64,000 nucleotides of DNA, from the NCBI GenBank assembly GCA_017473615.1, contig JAFUKL010000004.1, positions 1-64,000 on the forward strand, written 5' to 3'. Shown here one piece after another: positions 18,901 through 27,094 of the stretch. The position numbers were made by a program, and so were the translations under genes. The DNA comes from Muribaculaceae bacterium. Its GTDB lineage: Bacteria; Bacteroidota; Bacteroidia; Bacteroidales; Muribaculaceae. Every line of letters begins with the position of its first letter. Positions within the stretch are counted from its first letter, which is position 1. A model generated the notes under the pieces. It was not told the DNA's origin, did no database searches, and worked only from the letters and a program-made list of their open reading frames with translations.

Positions 18901-19730
18901 CCGAGGTATCCTGTATAAGCCACTGTATCGGGTACGGTTTCATCAGCTCCCGGAAGAAATTCCGAGAAGTTATCGGTTTCATCAAATACGTAATCCGGGT
19001 CTGTGATAGGATAGTATGCAGTTCCCGGACTTCCATAGAAACTGTGGTCTCCGCGTATATTAGTACCGTTCTTGTATGCACTCCATTGCTGGTGTCCCAC
19101 ATTATAAAGATATGACCAGCATGCTTTACTTACCGCAATACTGCCCGCATTACCTTCTTGTGCGTCGGTACCGCGATATAAGAACAATGGGAAGTTTACA
19201 TTATCCCCATCTGTATTTGCGTTTGAGTGAATGGAAACAAACAAATCGAAATCATTGAATTCCACTTCTGCAGAAATTTCAGACAAAGAACGGTTGTAAT
19301 AGTCATTTTCTGGGTTTTCCTTATGAGTAGTATAGTCAAGGTAAGGAGCCCAACTACCACATTTAACATGACTCATAACGATATTTTGTGACATGTCGAG
19401 AGCGGCACCCACACGGTGAGGGTTGTCATTGGTTTGGTTTTTGGTTCTGTCGAACGGAACACCAAAACTTACTAATTTTTCCAATAAAGCCAGACCTTTT
19501 TGAAGGTTGGTGTTTGATTCAAAGAAGTTTGTTGTATCGTTGTTGGCGTCGCTATAGGCATTGTTTGCTCCATGCTTAACAGTACCCATTGGGCGATCTC
19601 CTGCTGTCCAAGAACCATGTCCCGGATTGATATATATACGGACATCTTCAACAGTCGGGTTTTGAGCGTTTGCGCTTGCGCCCATTAGGAACGCCATAGC
19701 TGTTGTTGCTAAAAGTTTTCTTAGTTTCAT
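15909..19730 (-). CDS. Large secreted N-acetylmuramoyl-L-alanine amidase with propeller-like repeats
   Basis: 1273 residues with a signal peptide (cleavage near ANAQ). Residues about 28-325 form an Amidase_3 zinc amidase: INPGHG gives the first zinc His, E71 lies in a FFESNTNL segment, SIHSNAN gives the second His, and LAEGYFH gives the catalytic Glu. It should cleave the stem peptide from muramic acid in peptidoglycan. A carboxypeptidase-regulatory-like beta-sandwich follows (about 335-430), then several hundred residues rich in short beta-strands of propeller or surface-repeat type. The last 30 residues (YYNLQGVKVANPEKG, then IFIKKQGNRTTKV) resemble a C-terminal domain found on secreted Bacteroidales proteins. 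Start preceded 14 bases upstream by the propeller gene, so the two are one transcript. Confidence 0.82.
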   Translation of the reverse strand: MKLRKLLATTAMAFLMGASANAQNPTVEDVRIYINPGHGSWTAGDRPMGTVKHGANNAYSDANNDTTNFFESNTNLQKGLALLEKLVSFGVPFDRTKNQTNDNPHRVGAALDMSQNIVMSHVKCGSWAPYLDYTTHKENPENDYYNRSLSEISAEVEFNDFDLFVSIHSNANTDGDNVNFPLFLYRGTDAQEGNAGSIAVSKACWSYLYNVGHQQWSAYKNGTNIRGDHSFYGSPGTAYYPITDPDYVFDETDNFSEFLPGADETVPDTVAYTGYLGVIKHGVPGFLAEGYFHTYQPARHRYMNWDVCHLEGVAYARGIADYFGWDKKETTGTIYGIVRDKHEHFSHDYYKANASTNDLLMPLNNVVVTLKKDGTEVATYTTDDEYNGAFVFNGVEPGNYTIECTHADYKPLEEPVAVTVEVGKNALPEVFLENIAYVPPAIVYVDYPDEIIEGGIKAASSYNVVEEYAAQAIEELEGTTIRRTQIKDDVMYILAIKEDNTPVLLVYDLVNKSVISQLGTTVCQGTRLALSDIQLTADGVLVGCAKGKNHYSSTQSSEDGEERGKVYFYKWENDENGVATGEAVEWFYTQKTGNFYRALVGNSFYYQGTIEKGSVVVTAETTGSSTQIWNIVISIIDGAVAGDAFARPDMHSSTEYETDYTWNLSPLDENYYVVSGTGKLPMEIILSDSETTNTVLAEGLLNKPFAKVEFFKYAGASFMVAADEVDGKAVVKLINVTEGFDKAKLVDVVVTEATDLGTLANASVNGRTIVERDAEGTLTDSWIELFLVNNGAITKLTTKSVEQPIVRGEYAYNLAMTETDGVYTLTFDVTGDDATDANIILTNKETGEETIVPVGVVNKGTNTQTIDGAEIAEGTYSWAVEVNGKAIATANRIHVDNTIIKGNNRGGVAIDNDPESDNYGKVYVTGGNSMGIQVVNQNLVSEGRYLTDKFNSGNSSSPFRCATSEGKVYISDWSDGYSGIWVFDPAKTDEVTNIFDESTRQPDGEFKNADEVITGGGTTGVSLIGNGEDRKMFMFCEDYPSANGQTPVGYDLGAADSWDKAPTYIYDNFKGYLANTNVEVRAYEEGIFWSQVRGSGNNSAGVPGFLFADYDGNVLFNSGESLKELDGCNGAGLSLNKDKTLFACANGNANVNIYEFEFVDGIPTFNFLYEVTISGATEVNEICFDAANNMYVYGRTVGLAVYSLPQETPKAVTPAKADLTITGTNTSIAIEDVEIEDANAPVEYYNLQGVKVANPEKGIFIKKQGNRTTKVVL

Positions 19731-19744
19731 AGCTTTGCCTCCTT

Positions 19745-20647
19745 TTATTGGTTAATATTAATTACGAACAATTGTCCATTCGGTGTAACATATGACAATT
19801 TGTTGCCCTTACCTGATACGGCAGGATACATTGCCATAGATGAAGCTTGTGTCAAGTCTTGGTGTACGCTGCCGTCAATCTTAGACGCTACAATCTTAGA
19901 TGAAGTAACAATTTCGCCGTTGTCTCTGTCAAGCATACCCACAACCACTTCGTTGTTGTACCATTGTGGAGCGCGAATTACGCCAAGTGATACCGGGTTG
20001 CTTCCGTCAAGGTTGCACACGTATGCACCGCGTCCCGCCAAATAATAAAGTACTTTTGTTCCATCGGGTGAAACAGATGGCCATAGATAGCTTTGTCCTT
20101 CTGTACCTTGTGGTGAGATATTGCGTGTTACTCCGTTTACGGTCACGTTCAATGCTCCGCGGTTGATAGAGGCAACCGGAGCCGATGCTGCAGTTGCAGT
20201 AGCGTTTAATGCCTTGGTGGAAATTTTCCCTTTGTTGATAGCGTTGACACGATTCCCAACAACGTTGAAACCTTGCAAATTACGAGAAGGTGCCACAAGG
20301 GTAACTTCTTTGCCATTGCTAAGGTTCACGCTCTTCAATGCTGTGTAGCGCAATCTGTTTTGATAAGATGATTGTTTGAATACAACGGTTGAACCGTCTT
20401 CGCTGATTTCAATTCCTTGCAATGAAGCATTTTTTGCTATTTGCACTGTTGCTCCTGTAGCAAGGTCAACTTTTACAAGACCGCCGTTTCCGTTGATAAC
20501 GGCAAACGAACCGTCATGGCTCATTGCTGACTGAACAGCCGTTACTCCTTCAGGAAGGTTTACCTTTTCGGTAGAACCAACATTCAGAAGTTGAGCCGAT
20601 GCCGCAGAACTGATCAGAACTGCGATAGAAAGTAAGATTTTTCTCAT
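19745..20647 (-). CDS. Secreted TolB/PD40-like propeller protein
   Basis: 300 residues with a signal peptide (ISSAASAQ). The sequence is a run of beta-propeller blades with the PD40 pattern SPDGTKVLYYLAG (residue 208 onward), plus SEDGSTVVFK and SGKGNKLSYVT equivalents earlier and later. It lacks any catalytic motif and is likely a periplasmic or surface binding protein. It is the first gene of a two-gene minus-strand operon with the large amidase, so a role in cell-wall binding or hydrolase control is a reasonable inference only. Confidence 0.75.
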   Translation of the reverse strand: MRKILLSIAVLISSAASAQLLNVGSTEKVNLPEGVTAVQSAMSHDGSFAVINGNGGLVKVDLATGATVQIAKNASLQGIEISEDGSTVVFKQSSYQNRLRYTALKSVNLSNGKEVTLVAPSRNLQGFNVVGNRVNAINKGKISTKALNATATAASAPVASINRGALNVTVNGVTRNISPQGTEGQSYLWPSVSPDGTKVLYYLAGRGAYVCNLDGSNPVSLGVIRAPQWYNNEVVVGMLDRDNGEIVTSSKIVASKIDGSVHQDLTQASSMAMYPAVSGKGNKLSYVTPNGQLFVININQ

Positions 20648-20706
20648 TTTCTGTTGGTTTTTAGGTTAATATTTAATGATACTTTTAAAGTAATAGTTTC
20701 TCTAAT

Positions 20707-20872
20707 TTTATATATTAGGGATTTGTGCTCTCTAATTCTTTATATGAGAATATCCTTTTTGATTGTAAAAATACAAAATATTTCGGTAAATTATTAAAAT
20801 AAATGTGAGAAAATTGAGAGTATGTCGATGTTAACAATGTTTAAAGATAAAAAGTTGTCCCTAATATATAAA
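20707..20872. repeat. 15-base perfect inverted repeat with 136-base spacer
   Basis: Arms 20707-20721 and 20858-20872 are exact reverse complements (TTTATATATTAGGGA). They lie between the minus-strand propeller/amidase genes and plus-strand namZ, so they could be operator sites or recombination sites. Confidence 0.6.
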
Positions 20873-20882
20873 TTTCGGGATT

Positions 20883-20912
20883 ATTTTAAGAAAATTCAAA
20901 ACAGCTTCTTAG
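20883..20912 (+). repeat. Dispersed AT-rich element, copy 3 (diverged)
   Basis: ATTTTAAGAAAATTCAAAAC followed by AGCTTCTTAG; about four fifths of the core positions agree with the copies at 7379 and 15758. Confidence 0.35.
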
Positions 20913-20986
20913 ATGTTTTTTTATCTGTTGGGACTGCATGTATGGCTTCAGTGATATATTTTTTATAACAATTCTCGGCTAAACGC

Positions 20987-21017
20987 TTTGTTATTGAGTT
21001 GATTTAAGCTACTTTTG
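20987..21017 (+). promoter_or_regulatory. namZ promoter
   Basis: TTTG at 20987-20990, 19 bases, TACTTTTG at 21010-21017, an exact consensus match. The ATG at 21063 lies about 40 bases after the predicted start of transcription. Confidence 0.75.
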
Positions 21018-21062
21018 CAGAAATTACCTATTTAACAGAAATCAAAAACAACTAAAATTCAC

Positions 21063-22244
21063 ATGAAAATCTTTAAAAGACTTTTTGTTGCCGTTTTTAT
21101 GGCTTTAGTTACAATGAACGTGTACGCGGCTAAACCGGTGGAAGTGGGTGCGGCTCAAGTAAATGAGTATGTACCGCTACTCAAAGGTAAGCGTGTGGCG
21201 TTGTTAAGCAACCACACCGGAATGGTGGGGGATAAGCATACTCTTGACATTATGCTTGAAAACGGTGTAAATGTTACCACTATTTTCTCTCCGGAGCACG
21301 GATTCAGAGGTAATGCCGATGCCGGCGAACATGTAAACAGTGGTGTCGACCAGAAAACAGGTATTCCTATCGCATCGCTTTATGACGGTAAAAGCTCTAT
21401 GCCGAGCAAAAAGACTATGGCGAAATTTGATGTGCTTGTAGTGGATATTCAAGATGTGGGTTTACGTTACTACACATATTATATCACTATGATGAAACTT
21501 ATGGAGGCTGCGGCAACCTATGGAAAGGAATTTATTGTCCTTGACCGTCCTAATCCTAATGGAATGTATGTGGATGGTCCTATATTAGACATGAAGTACA
21601 AGTCGGGTGTGGGATATGCTCCTATTCCTGTGGTTCATGGGCTGACTATGGGTGAGATAGCGAAAATGGCTAATGGTGAAGGCTGGTTGAAGGACGGATT
21701 GAAGCTTTCCGATGGCAAATTGCATGTGGTGACTTGCAAAAACTATACGCACCAAACCCGTTACCGTCTTCCTATAGCTCCGTCTCCTAATTTGAGAACC
21801 ATGCAGGCAGTTTATCTTTATCCTTCTACATGCTATTTTGAAGCTACTCCGGTGAGTCTCGGGCGCGGAACCGATAAGCCGTTCTTGTGCTACGGGCATC
21901 CTAATATGAAAGGGTATGATTATAAATTCACTCCTCGCAGTGTCGATGGAGCGAAGAATCCTCCACAGCTCAATCGTGAATGTTATGGTGTGGATTTGTC
22001 AGGTGTTTCTGAAGACGAGGCAATAGCTATGGGTATAAATCTCGAGTATGTCATAGATGCTTATAGGAACCTGAATCTTGACGATCATTTCTTCCGCAGT
22101 TTCTTTGAACTGCTTATAGGGGACAAAGACGTTCGTAAAATGATAAAAGAAGGAAAAAGTGCTGCCGAAATAAAGGCGACTTGGGCAGATGACGTGGAAA
22201 GTTTCAAGCATCAGCGTCGTCCTTATCTTCTCTATGCAGAATAA
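21063..22244 (+). CDS. namZ: Exo-beta-N-acetylmuramidase NamZ (DUF1343)
   Basis: 393 residues with a signal peptide (cleavage near VYAA). The DUF1343/YbbC pattern is complete: LSNHTGMVG, FSPEHGFRG near residue 78, DVQDVGLRYYTY-like IQDVGLRYYTYY near 140, LDRPNPNG near 162, and SLGRGTDKPF near 270. NamZ removes MurNAc from the non-reducing end of peptidoglycan fragments in the periplasm. A sodium symporter gene follows after 35 bases, which suggests uptake of the released sugar or peptide. Confidence 0.93.
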   Translation: MKIFKRLFVAVFMALVTMNVYAAKPVEVGAAQVNEYVPLLKGKRVALLSNHTGMVGDKHTLDIMLENGVNVTTIFSPEHGFRGNADAGEHVNSGVDQKTGIPIASLYDGKSSMPSKKTMAKFDVLVVDIQDVGLRYYTYYITMMKLMEAAATYGKEFIVLDRPNPNGMYVDGPILDMKYKSGVGYAPIPVVHGLTMGEIAKMANGEGWLKDGLKLSDGKLHVVTCKNYTHQTRYRLPIAPSPNLRTMQAVYLYPSTCYFEATPVSLGRGTDKPFLCYGHPNMKGYDYKFTPRSVDGAKNPPQLNRECYGVDLSGVSEDEAIAMGINLEYVIDAYRNLNLDDHFFRSFFELLIGDKDVRKMIKEGKSAAEIKATWADDVESFKHQRRPYLLYAE

Positions 22245-22279
22245 AAGAATATAAACCATAAAATAAATATAAAAATAAC

Positions 22280-23740
22280 ATGACACCTTGGGTAGTTTTA
22301 GCAACAATTGTCGGGTATTTTTGCCTGTTGTTTCTTATAACATTCTTGGCTAACCGCAAAAGTAAGAATGCCGGTTTTTATGCCGATAGTGTGAAAGCTC
22401 CGTGGTATATCGTATCGTTTGCTACGATGGGAGCGGCAATTTCGGGAGTGACTTTTGTTTCGGTTCCCGGAATGGTTGAGGCTAAGGGTTTCTCTTATCT
22501 TCAAATGCAATTCGGCTTTATTATAGGTTATGCCGTAATAGCATTTATGCTTGTGCCTATGTTCTACAAGCGTAATCTTGTTTCTATTTATGGTTATTTG
22601 GCTCAACGTTTCGGCTCAAGCACACACAAGAGCGGCGCATGGTTCTTTTTTGTATCCAAGATGCTTGGTGCTGCTGTACGTTTCTATGTGGTGTGCGTCA
22701 CTTTGCAGGCTTTGGTGTTTGAACCGTTGAATATACCGTTTGAAGTGAATGTGCTGTTTACTGTGGCTCTTATATGGCTGTATACAAAGCAAGGCGGAGT
22801 GAAGACGGTAATATGGACCGACACTCTGAAGTCATTCTGTTTGGTGGCTTCGGTTGTTCTTTGTATAATTTTGATAGCTGATAGTCTCGGATACGGTTTC
22901 AGTGGAATATTCGGAGCTATTGCTGATGATCCGCACAGCAAATTGTTCTATTTCGATAATCCTAAAGAAGGTACATATTTTTGGAAACAATTCATTGCGG
23001 GTATTTTCATGGTGATTGCGACATGTGGTCTTGATCAAGACATGATGCAACGCAATCTTGCCTGCAAGAATTTTAAGGAATCGCAAAAGAATATGCTTGT
23101 GAGTGCGGTTACGCAAGTGTTCGTTGTGGGATTGTTCCTTTGTCTCGGCGTTCTTTTGTATCAATATGCCGGCAAGATGAACATTGTAGCCGAGAAATCG
23201 GATGATTTGTTCGGTCTTATTGCTGCGGGCGGTACTATGCCTATATTTGTGGGAATATTGTTTATCGTGGGCTTGTGTGCAGCGGCATATTCGGCTGCTG
23301 GCTCGGCTCTTACGGCTCTTACCACATCGTTTACCGTGGATATACTGAAAACTCAGGATAAGGAAGATAAAAGCAAGGAAAAGACTAAGCGTGAAATGGT
23401 TCACGTGGCAATGGCGGTCGTAATGGCAATTGTCATTATAGTGTTCTACTATTTGAACAGTCAAGATGCTATCAGTGCCGTATACTCTATTGCAAGCTAC
23501 ACTTACGGTCCTATCCTCGGTCTGTTTGTGTTCGGAATGTTCATCAAGAATAAAGTGCGTGATGGGCTTGTTCCGTTTGTGTGTATCGCATCACCTGTAG
23601 TATGCTACTTTGTACAGGATTGGCTTTTCAATGCATTCGGTTATGTGATGAGCTTTGAACTTCTGTTGCTGAATGCATTCGTAACGGTGTTAGGTCTTGC
23701 CTCGATTGCAAAGAAAGACAAGGTGAAAGAAACGGCATAA
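22280..23740 (+). CDS. Sodium:solute symporter (SSS family)
   Basis: 486 residues, about thirteen membrane helices with the LeuT-like SSS fold. The GAAISGVTFVSVPGMV segment (residues about 52-67) is the conserved helix 1-2 region, and SAAGSALTALTTSFTVDIL around 345 contains the SSS signature that holds the second sodium site. It imports a small solute using the sodium gradient across the inner membrane. Downstream of namZ, a substrate from peptidoglycan turnover such as MurNAc is likely by context; in Tannerella a transporter for MurNAc is part of a comparable locus. The WYL regulator follows within ten bases. Confidence 0.88.
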   Translation: MTPWVVLATIVGYFCLLFLITFLANRKSKNAGFYADSVKAPWYIVSFATMGAAISGVTFVSVPGMVEAKGFSYLQMQFGFIIGYAVIAFMLVPMFYKRNLVSIYGYLAQRFGSSTHKSGAWFFFVSKMLGAAVRFYVVCVTLQALVFEPLNIPFEVNVLFTVALIWLYTKQGGVKTVIWTDTLKSFCLVASVVLCIILIADSLGYGFSGIFGAIADDPHSKLFYFDNPKEGTYFWKQFIAGIFMVIATCGLDQDMMQRNLACKNFKESQKNMLVSAVTQVFVVGLFLCLGVLLYQYAGKMNIVAEKSDDLFGLIAAGGTMPIFVGILFIVGLCAAAYSAAGSALTALTTSFTVDILKTQDKEDKSKEKTKREMVHVAMAVVMAIVIIVFYYLNSQDAISAVYSIASYTYGPILGLFVFGMFIKNKVRDGLVPFVCIASPVVCYFVQDWLFNAFGYVMSFELLLLNAFVTVLGLASIAKKDKVKETA

Positions 23741-23749
23741 TTGCTATTG

Positions 23750-24643
23750 ATGGCAAAAAATGTAGTAAATAAATATATTTGGATAGTTGATACTATCCAA
23801 CGTTATGGAAGAATCACCCGCGAGGAATTAAACAACTTGTGGGTGAATTCTTCTTTCTCGGACGGTATTCCAATGTCGCGCCGCACGTTCTACAATTACC
23901 GTCAAGGCATTGCCGATATGTTCAATATAGATATTGAGAATGATTCCTCTACCTATGAATACTATATTACGGGGGAGAACGGCGGACAGTCTTCAAAATT
24001 ACTTAATCTACTGCTTGATACAGCTTCTATGAGCGGAATGTTGCGTGATTCTCATGATGTGAGCGACCGTATTATATTGGAAGATGTACCCTCTGCCCGT
24101 GTCAACCTGCCTATTGTGATGCAGTCGTTGAAATCATGTAACCGCATAGTATTCTCTTATTGCAGTTATAACAGGGTGAACACGTCGCATGGCGTAACGA
24201 TAGAGCCTTATTGCGTGAGACTTTTCAAGCAATTGTGGTATGTAATAGGCTACAATCTTAAAGATCGTAAGATTAAAACATATTCGCTTGACCGCATGAG
24301 CGATGTGGTAATTAATCAAGAAACGTTTGAAATGCCTGCCGATTTTGATGGTACTACATATTTCAACGATTGTTTCGGTGTGATGACCAGTCGTGGCAAT
24401 GCGAGGGACGTCGTTCTGCGTGTATCGTTGAATAAGGCAAAATATCTGCGTGCTTTACCGTTGCATCATAGTCAGCGGGAAGAAATACATGACCATTATT
24501 CATTATTCTCTTATCATTTATTCCTTACGAATGACTTTGTATCCGAAATTCTTTCGCATGGAGCTGATGTTGAGGTGGTCTCTCCACCCGAACTCCGGGC
24601 GATAGTAATCTCCCAACTTCGCTCCGCACTCAACCAATATTAA
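23750..24643 (+). CDS. WYL-domain transcriptional regulator
   Basis: 297 residues from ATG 23750; an in-frame TTG at 23741 abuts the previous stop. The N-terminal 75 residues look like a helix-turn-helix region (SRRTFYNYRQGIADMF). The WYL domain spans about 115-205 with WYVIGYNLKDRKIKTYSLDR, where the usual W-Y-L triad reads W-Y-V. A WCX-like C-terminal extension follows. WYL domains sense small or nucleic-acid ligands. By context it may control the namZ-symporter genes, with which it is cotranscribed. Confidence 0.85.
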   Translation: MAKNVVNKYIWIVDTIQRYGRITREELNNLWVNSSFSDGIPMSRRTFYNYRQGIADMFNIDIENDSSTYEYYITGENGGQSSKLLNLLLDTASMSGMLRDSHDVSDRIILEDVPSARVNLPIVMQSLKSCNRIVFSYCSYNRVNTSHGVTIEPYCVRLFKQLWYVIGYNLKDRKIKTYSLDRMSDVVINQETFEMPADFDGTTYFNDCFGVMTSRGNARDVVLRVSLNKAKYLRALPLHHSQREEIHDHYSLFSYHLFLTNDFVSEILSHGADVEVVSPPELRAIVISQLRSALNQY

Positions 24644-24651
24644 AAAAACTT

Positions 24652-26400
24652 CTAAGCTAAGGCGAGGTCGAAGTCGGTGATAAACTTGTCGAAGTAGGTG
24701 TTACTTTCCTTTATTGATGCCACTATCTCTTGCGGTGTCCAGAATTTAGGCTTTTCAATATTCGGGTTAAGCTTTATGTCTATTGCCAGCATATCGTTCT
24801 GCACGTGGTTGCGTAAATATGAAATGATATTCATTTTGTGAGCGTTAAACGATTCTACTTGGACTTGATTTTCAACTTCGATTTCATATAATGTGTCGTT
24901 GATTTTTCTCGGAAGAGAACAACGCATGGTGTTAATGATAATCTGTTCGCGCGGATGCTCGTCAATGAATTGTTGCCAAGCTTTTAGTAGTGCGTGTTCG
25001 TCGAAAGGCGTTGTTCGTCGTTGTGAAATGTTTCTTTGCGTTTGTGTACCTTGTTCGGCTGCCTCCTTATTGTTAATCAGTATTCGTGGAGTATTTCCAA
25101 CGGTTCGTTTCACTGTGTTTGTCGATTGTTGTGCCGGAGACGGTGCTATTGGCGGAACTGCGGTCGAAACCACAGTTGCCGTAGCTTGTTTTGATGTTGC
25201 CGGCGCTACTGTTGCAGGAGTAGCCGTTGCAGCCTGTTGTCGTATGGGCTGAACTTTGCGTAACGCATCTGTACCGCCATCGCCGCCGGCGGGCAATGGG
25301 GTAGATTTATCAAAAAGCTGACATAGTTTTATAAGAGTAAGCTCCACAAGCAATTGCTTATTGGTGGCTGTGCGATAATCCAAGTCGCACTTGTTGCACA
25401 AATCGAGTGCGCGGTAGAAGAATTGCGGCGTGAGTTTTGCTCCTTGTACCACAAATTGATTGGCGACCTCTTCGGTAGTTTCAAGTAAGCATTTTGTGGC
25501 GGGAGTTGCAGCTACCATCAGGTTTCTGATATGTTCTGCAAGTCCGTTGATGAAGAAAAGAGAGTCAAACCCTTTGTCTCTTATGTCTTTGTATATAAGC
25601 AAGGCTTGTGGGACATCTACAGCCATGAATGCCTCGATAAGCTTGAAATAATAATCGTGGTCGAGAACGTTCAGATTATCGATGGCAGACCGATATGTTA
25701 TATTGCCTTGTGATGAAGCTGCTACTTGGTCGAAAATGGAAAGGGCATCACGCATAGCCCCATCTGCTTTCTGTGCTATGACATTCAGAGCGGTAGTCTC
25801 AGCCGTAATGTTCTCTTGTGATGCGATATAAGTAAGTTGGTCTACGATGTCTTGTACTGTGATGCGGGAGAAGTCGTAAATTTGGCAACGTGAAAGAATT
25901 GTGGGTATAACCTTGTGCTTCTCGGTGGTCGCAAGAATGAAAATTGCGTGAGCCGGTGGTTCTTCCAGCGTTTTCAAGAACGCATTGAAAGCGGCTTGGG
26001 ACAACATGTGAACCTCGTCGATAATAAACACGCGGTATTTACCTATTTGCGGCGGAATACGCACTTGTTCGGTAAGGGTGCGTATATCATCCACAGAATT
26101 ATTGGATGCCGCATCCAGTTCTACTATATTATAGGAACGTTGCTCATTGAGAGCGATGCATGATTCACACTCATTGCAAGCCTCTCCGTCGGGAGTAGGC
26201 TTTAGGCAGTTGATAGTTTTTGCGAAAATACGTGCACATGACGTTTTGCCCACACCGCGAGGACCGCAGAACAAGTAAGCATGTGCCAGTCTTCCCGAGT
26301 CTATCGCCGTCTTGAGCGTGTGTGTAAGAGCTTGCTGTCCCACCACACTGCGGAATGTACTTGGTCGGTATTTTCTTGCCGATACGATATAATTTTCCAT
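24652..26400 (-). CDS. dnaX: DNA polymerase III subunit gamma/tau
   Basis: 582 residues. The clamp-loader ATPase of the replisome. Walker A GPRGVGKTS is near residue 46, the zinc module CLKPTPDGEACNECESC follows, Walker B is FIIDEVHML near 127, and sensor 1 LATTEKHKV near 157. A Thr/Ala/Pro-rich linker (about 370-440) leads to a C-terminal tau-like domain of about 140 residues. It is convergent with the WYL gene and divergent from the LOG gene. A consensus promoter lies 22 bases upstream of the start. Confidence 0.95.
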   Translation of the reverse strand: MENYIVSARKYRPSTFRSVVGQQALTHTLKTAIDSGRLAHAYLFCGPRGVGKTSCARIFAKTINCLKPTPDGEACNECESCIALNEQRSYNIVELDAASNNSVDDIRTLTEQVRIPPQIGKYRVFIIDEVHMLSQAAFNAFLKTLEEPPAHAIFILATTEKHKVIPTILSRCQIYDFSRITVQDIVDQLTYIASQENITAETTALNVIAQKADGAMRDALSIFDQVAASSQGNITYRSAIDNLNVLDHDYYFKLIEAFMAVDVPQALLIYKDIRDKGFDSLFFINGLAEHIRNLMVAATPATKCLLETTEEVANQFVVQGAKLTPQFFYRALDLCNKCDLDYRTATNKQLLVELTLIKLCQLFDKSTPLPAGGDGGTDALRKVQPIRQQAATATPATVAPATSKQATATVVSTAVPPIAPSPAQQSTNTVKRTVGNTPRILINNKEAAEQGTQTQRNISQRRTTPFDEHALLKAWQQFIDEHPREQIIINTMRCSLPRKINDTLYEIEVENQVQVESFNAHKMNIISYLRNHVQNDMLAIDIKLNPNIEKPKFWTPQEIVASIKESNTYFDKFITDFDLALA

Positions 26401-26421
26401 CGTTAAAATACAAATTTATCA

Positions 26422-26453
26422 CAAAGATAACTTAAAGTTAAGAGCAATACAAA
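26422..26453 (-). promoter_or_regulatory. dnaX promoter
   Basis: On minus: TTTG at 26453-26450, 20 bases, TATCTTTG at 26429-26422. Predicted transcript start near 26415 leaves a leader of about 15 bases before the ATG at 26400. Confidence 0.75.
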
Positions 26454-26463
26454 ATTTTCTCTG

Positions 26464-26471
26464 TAACTTTG
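26464..26471 (+). promoter_or_regulatory. Putative -7 element for the LOG gene
   Basis: TAACTTTG at 26464-26471 matches the -7 consensus, but no good TTTG lies 19-21 bases upstream, where the sequence is AT-rich and shared with the divergent dnaX promoter. Confidence 0.4.
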
Positions 26472-26479
26472 CTGCTGAA

Positions 26480-27085
26480 ATGAATTGTAGAGTGATGTCG
26501 GAGCGTAAATATAATAAAATTACTGTGTTCTGCGCGTCGAGCGCATTGGTTGACAAGGCATATAGTGATGCCGCTTATCGTCTCGGTGAATTATTTGCAC
26601 AACGGGGGATTACCTGTGTGTGCGGTGCCGGTAATTGCGGACTTATGCGTGCTGTTGCCGATGGTACGCTTGACCACGGAGGAGCAGTAACAGGTGTGAT
26701 ACCTCAATTTATGGTAGATAACGGTTGGTGTCATACCAGACTTACAGAGACTATTATTACTGCAGATATGCATGAGCGGAAAGAGACAATGAGCCGTCTT
26801 GCCGATGCTGTAATAGCTCTTCCGGGTGGTTGTGGTACTCTTGAAGAACTGCTCGAAATTATAACATGGAAACAGCTTGGGCTTTATAAGGGAGTTATCG
26901 TTATTCTAAATATCAATGGGTATTACGATAATCTTATTGCCATGTTATGCCATTGTATAGAAGAAAAGTTTATGAAAAGTTCGCATGCTTGTTTATGGCA
27001 TGTGGCTGAAACTCCTGAAGGGGCTATGTCTCTGTTGGAAACTATTGATATTGATGCTGAAATGTCGGTTGAATCTAAATATTAA
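26480..27085 (+). CDS. LOG-family (TIGR00730) nucleoside-phosphate ribohydrolase-like protein
   Basis: 201 residues, or 196 if the second ATG at 26495 is used; the second is more natural because the first would lie only a few bases past the predicted transcript start. The family motif PGGCGTLEELLEIITW (residues about 116-131, the PGGxGTxxE loop) is intact, and the Rossmann start ITVFCASSALVDKAY is typical. LOG proteins cleave cytokinin-type or other nucleoside monophosphates to base and ribose phosphate; the bacterial role is often unknown. Cytosolic. First gene of a cluster with DUF4271 and hemD. Confidence 0.85.
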   Translation: MNCRVMSERKYNKITVFCASSALVDKAYSDAAYRLGELFAQRGITCVCGAGNCGLMRAVADGTLDHGGAVTGVIPQFMVDNGWCHTRLTETIITADMHERKETMSRLADAVIALPGGCGTLEELLEIITWKQLGLYKGVIVILNINGYYDNLIAMLCHCIEEKFMKSSHACLWHVAETPEGAMSLLETIDIDAEMSVESKY

Positions 27086-27094
27086 TACGCTCTC

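Larger units (their letters stand above)
20648..21062. other. 415-base divergent intergenic region with a 15-base inverted repeat
   Basis: Very AT-rich. TTTATATATTAGGGA at 20707-20721 is repeated exactly in inverted orientation at 20858-20872, 136 bases apart. A third copy of the dispersed AT-rich element lies at 20883-20912, and the namZ promoter at 20987-21017. No open frame of note. Confidence 0.6.
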
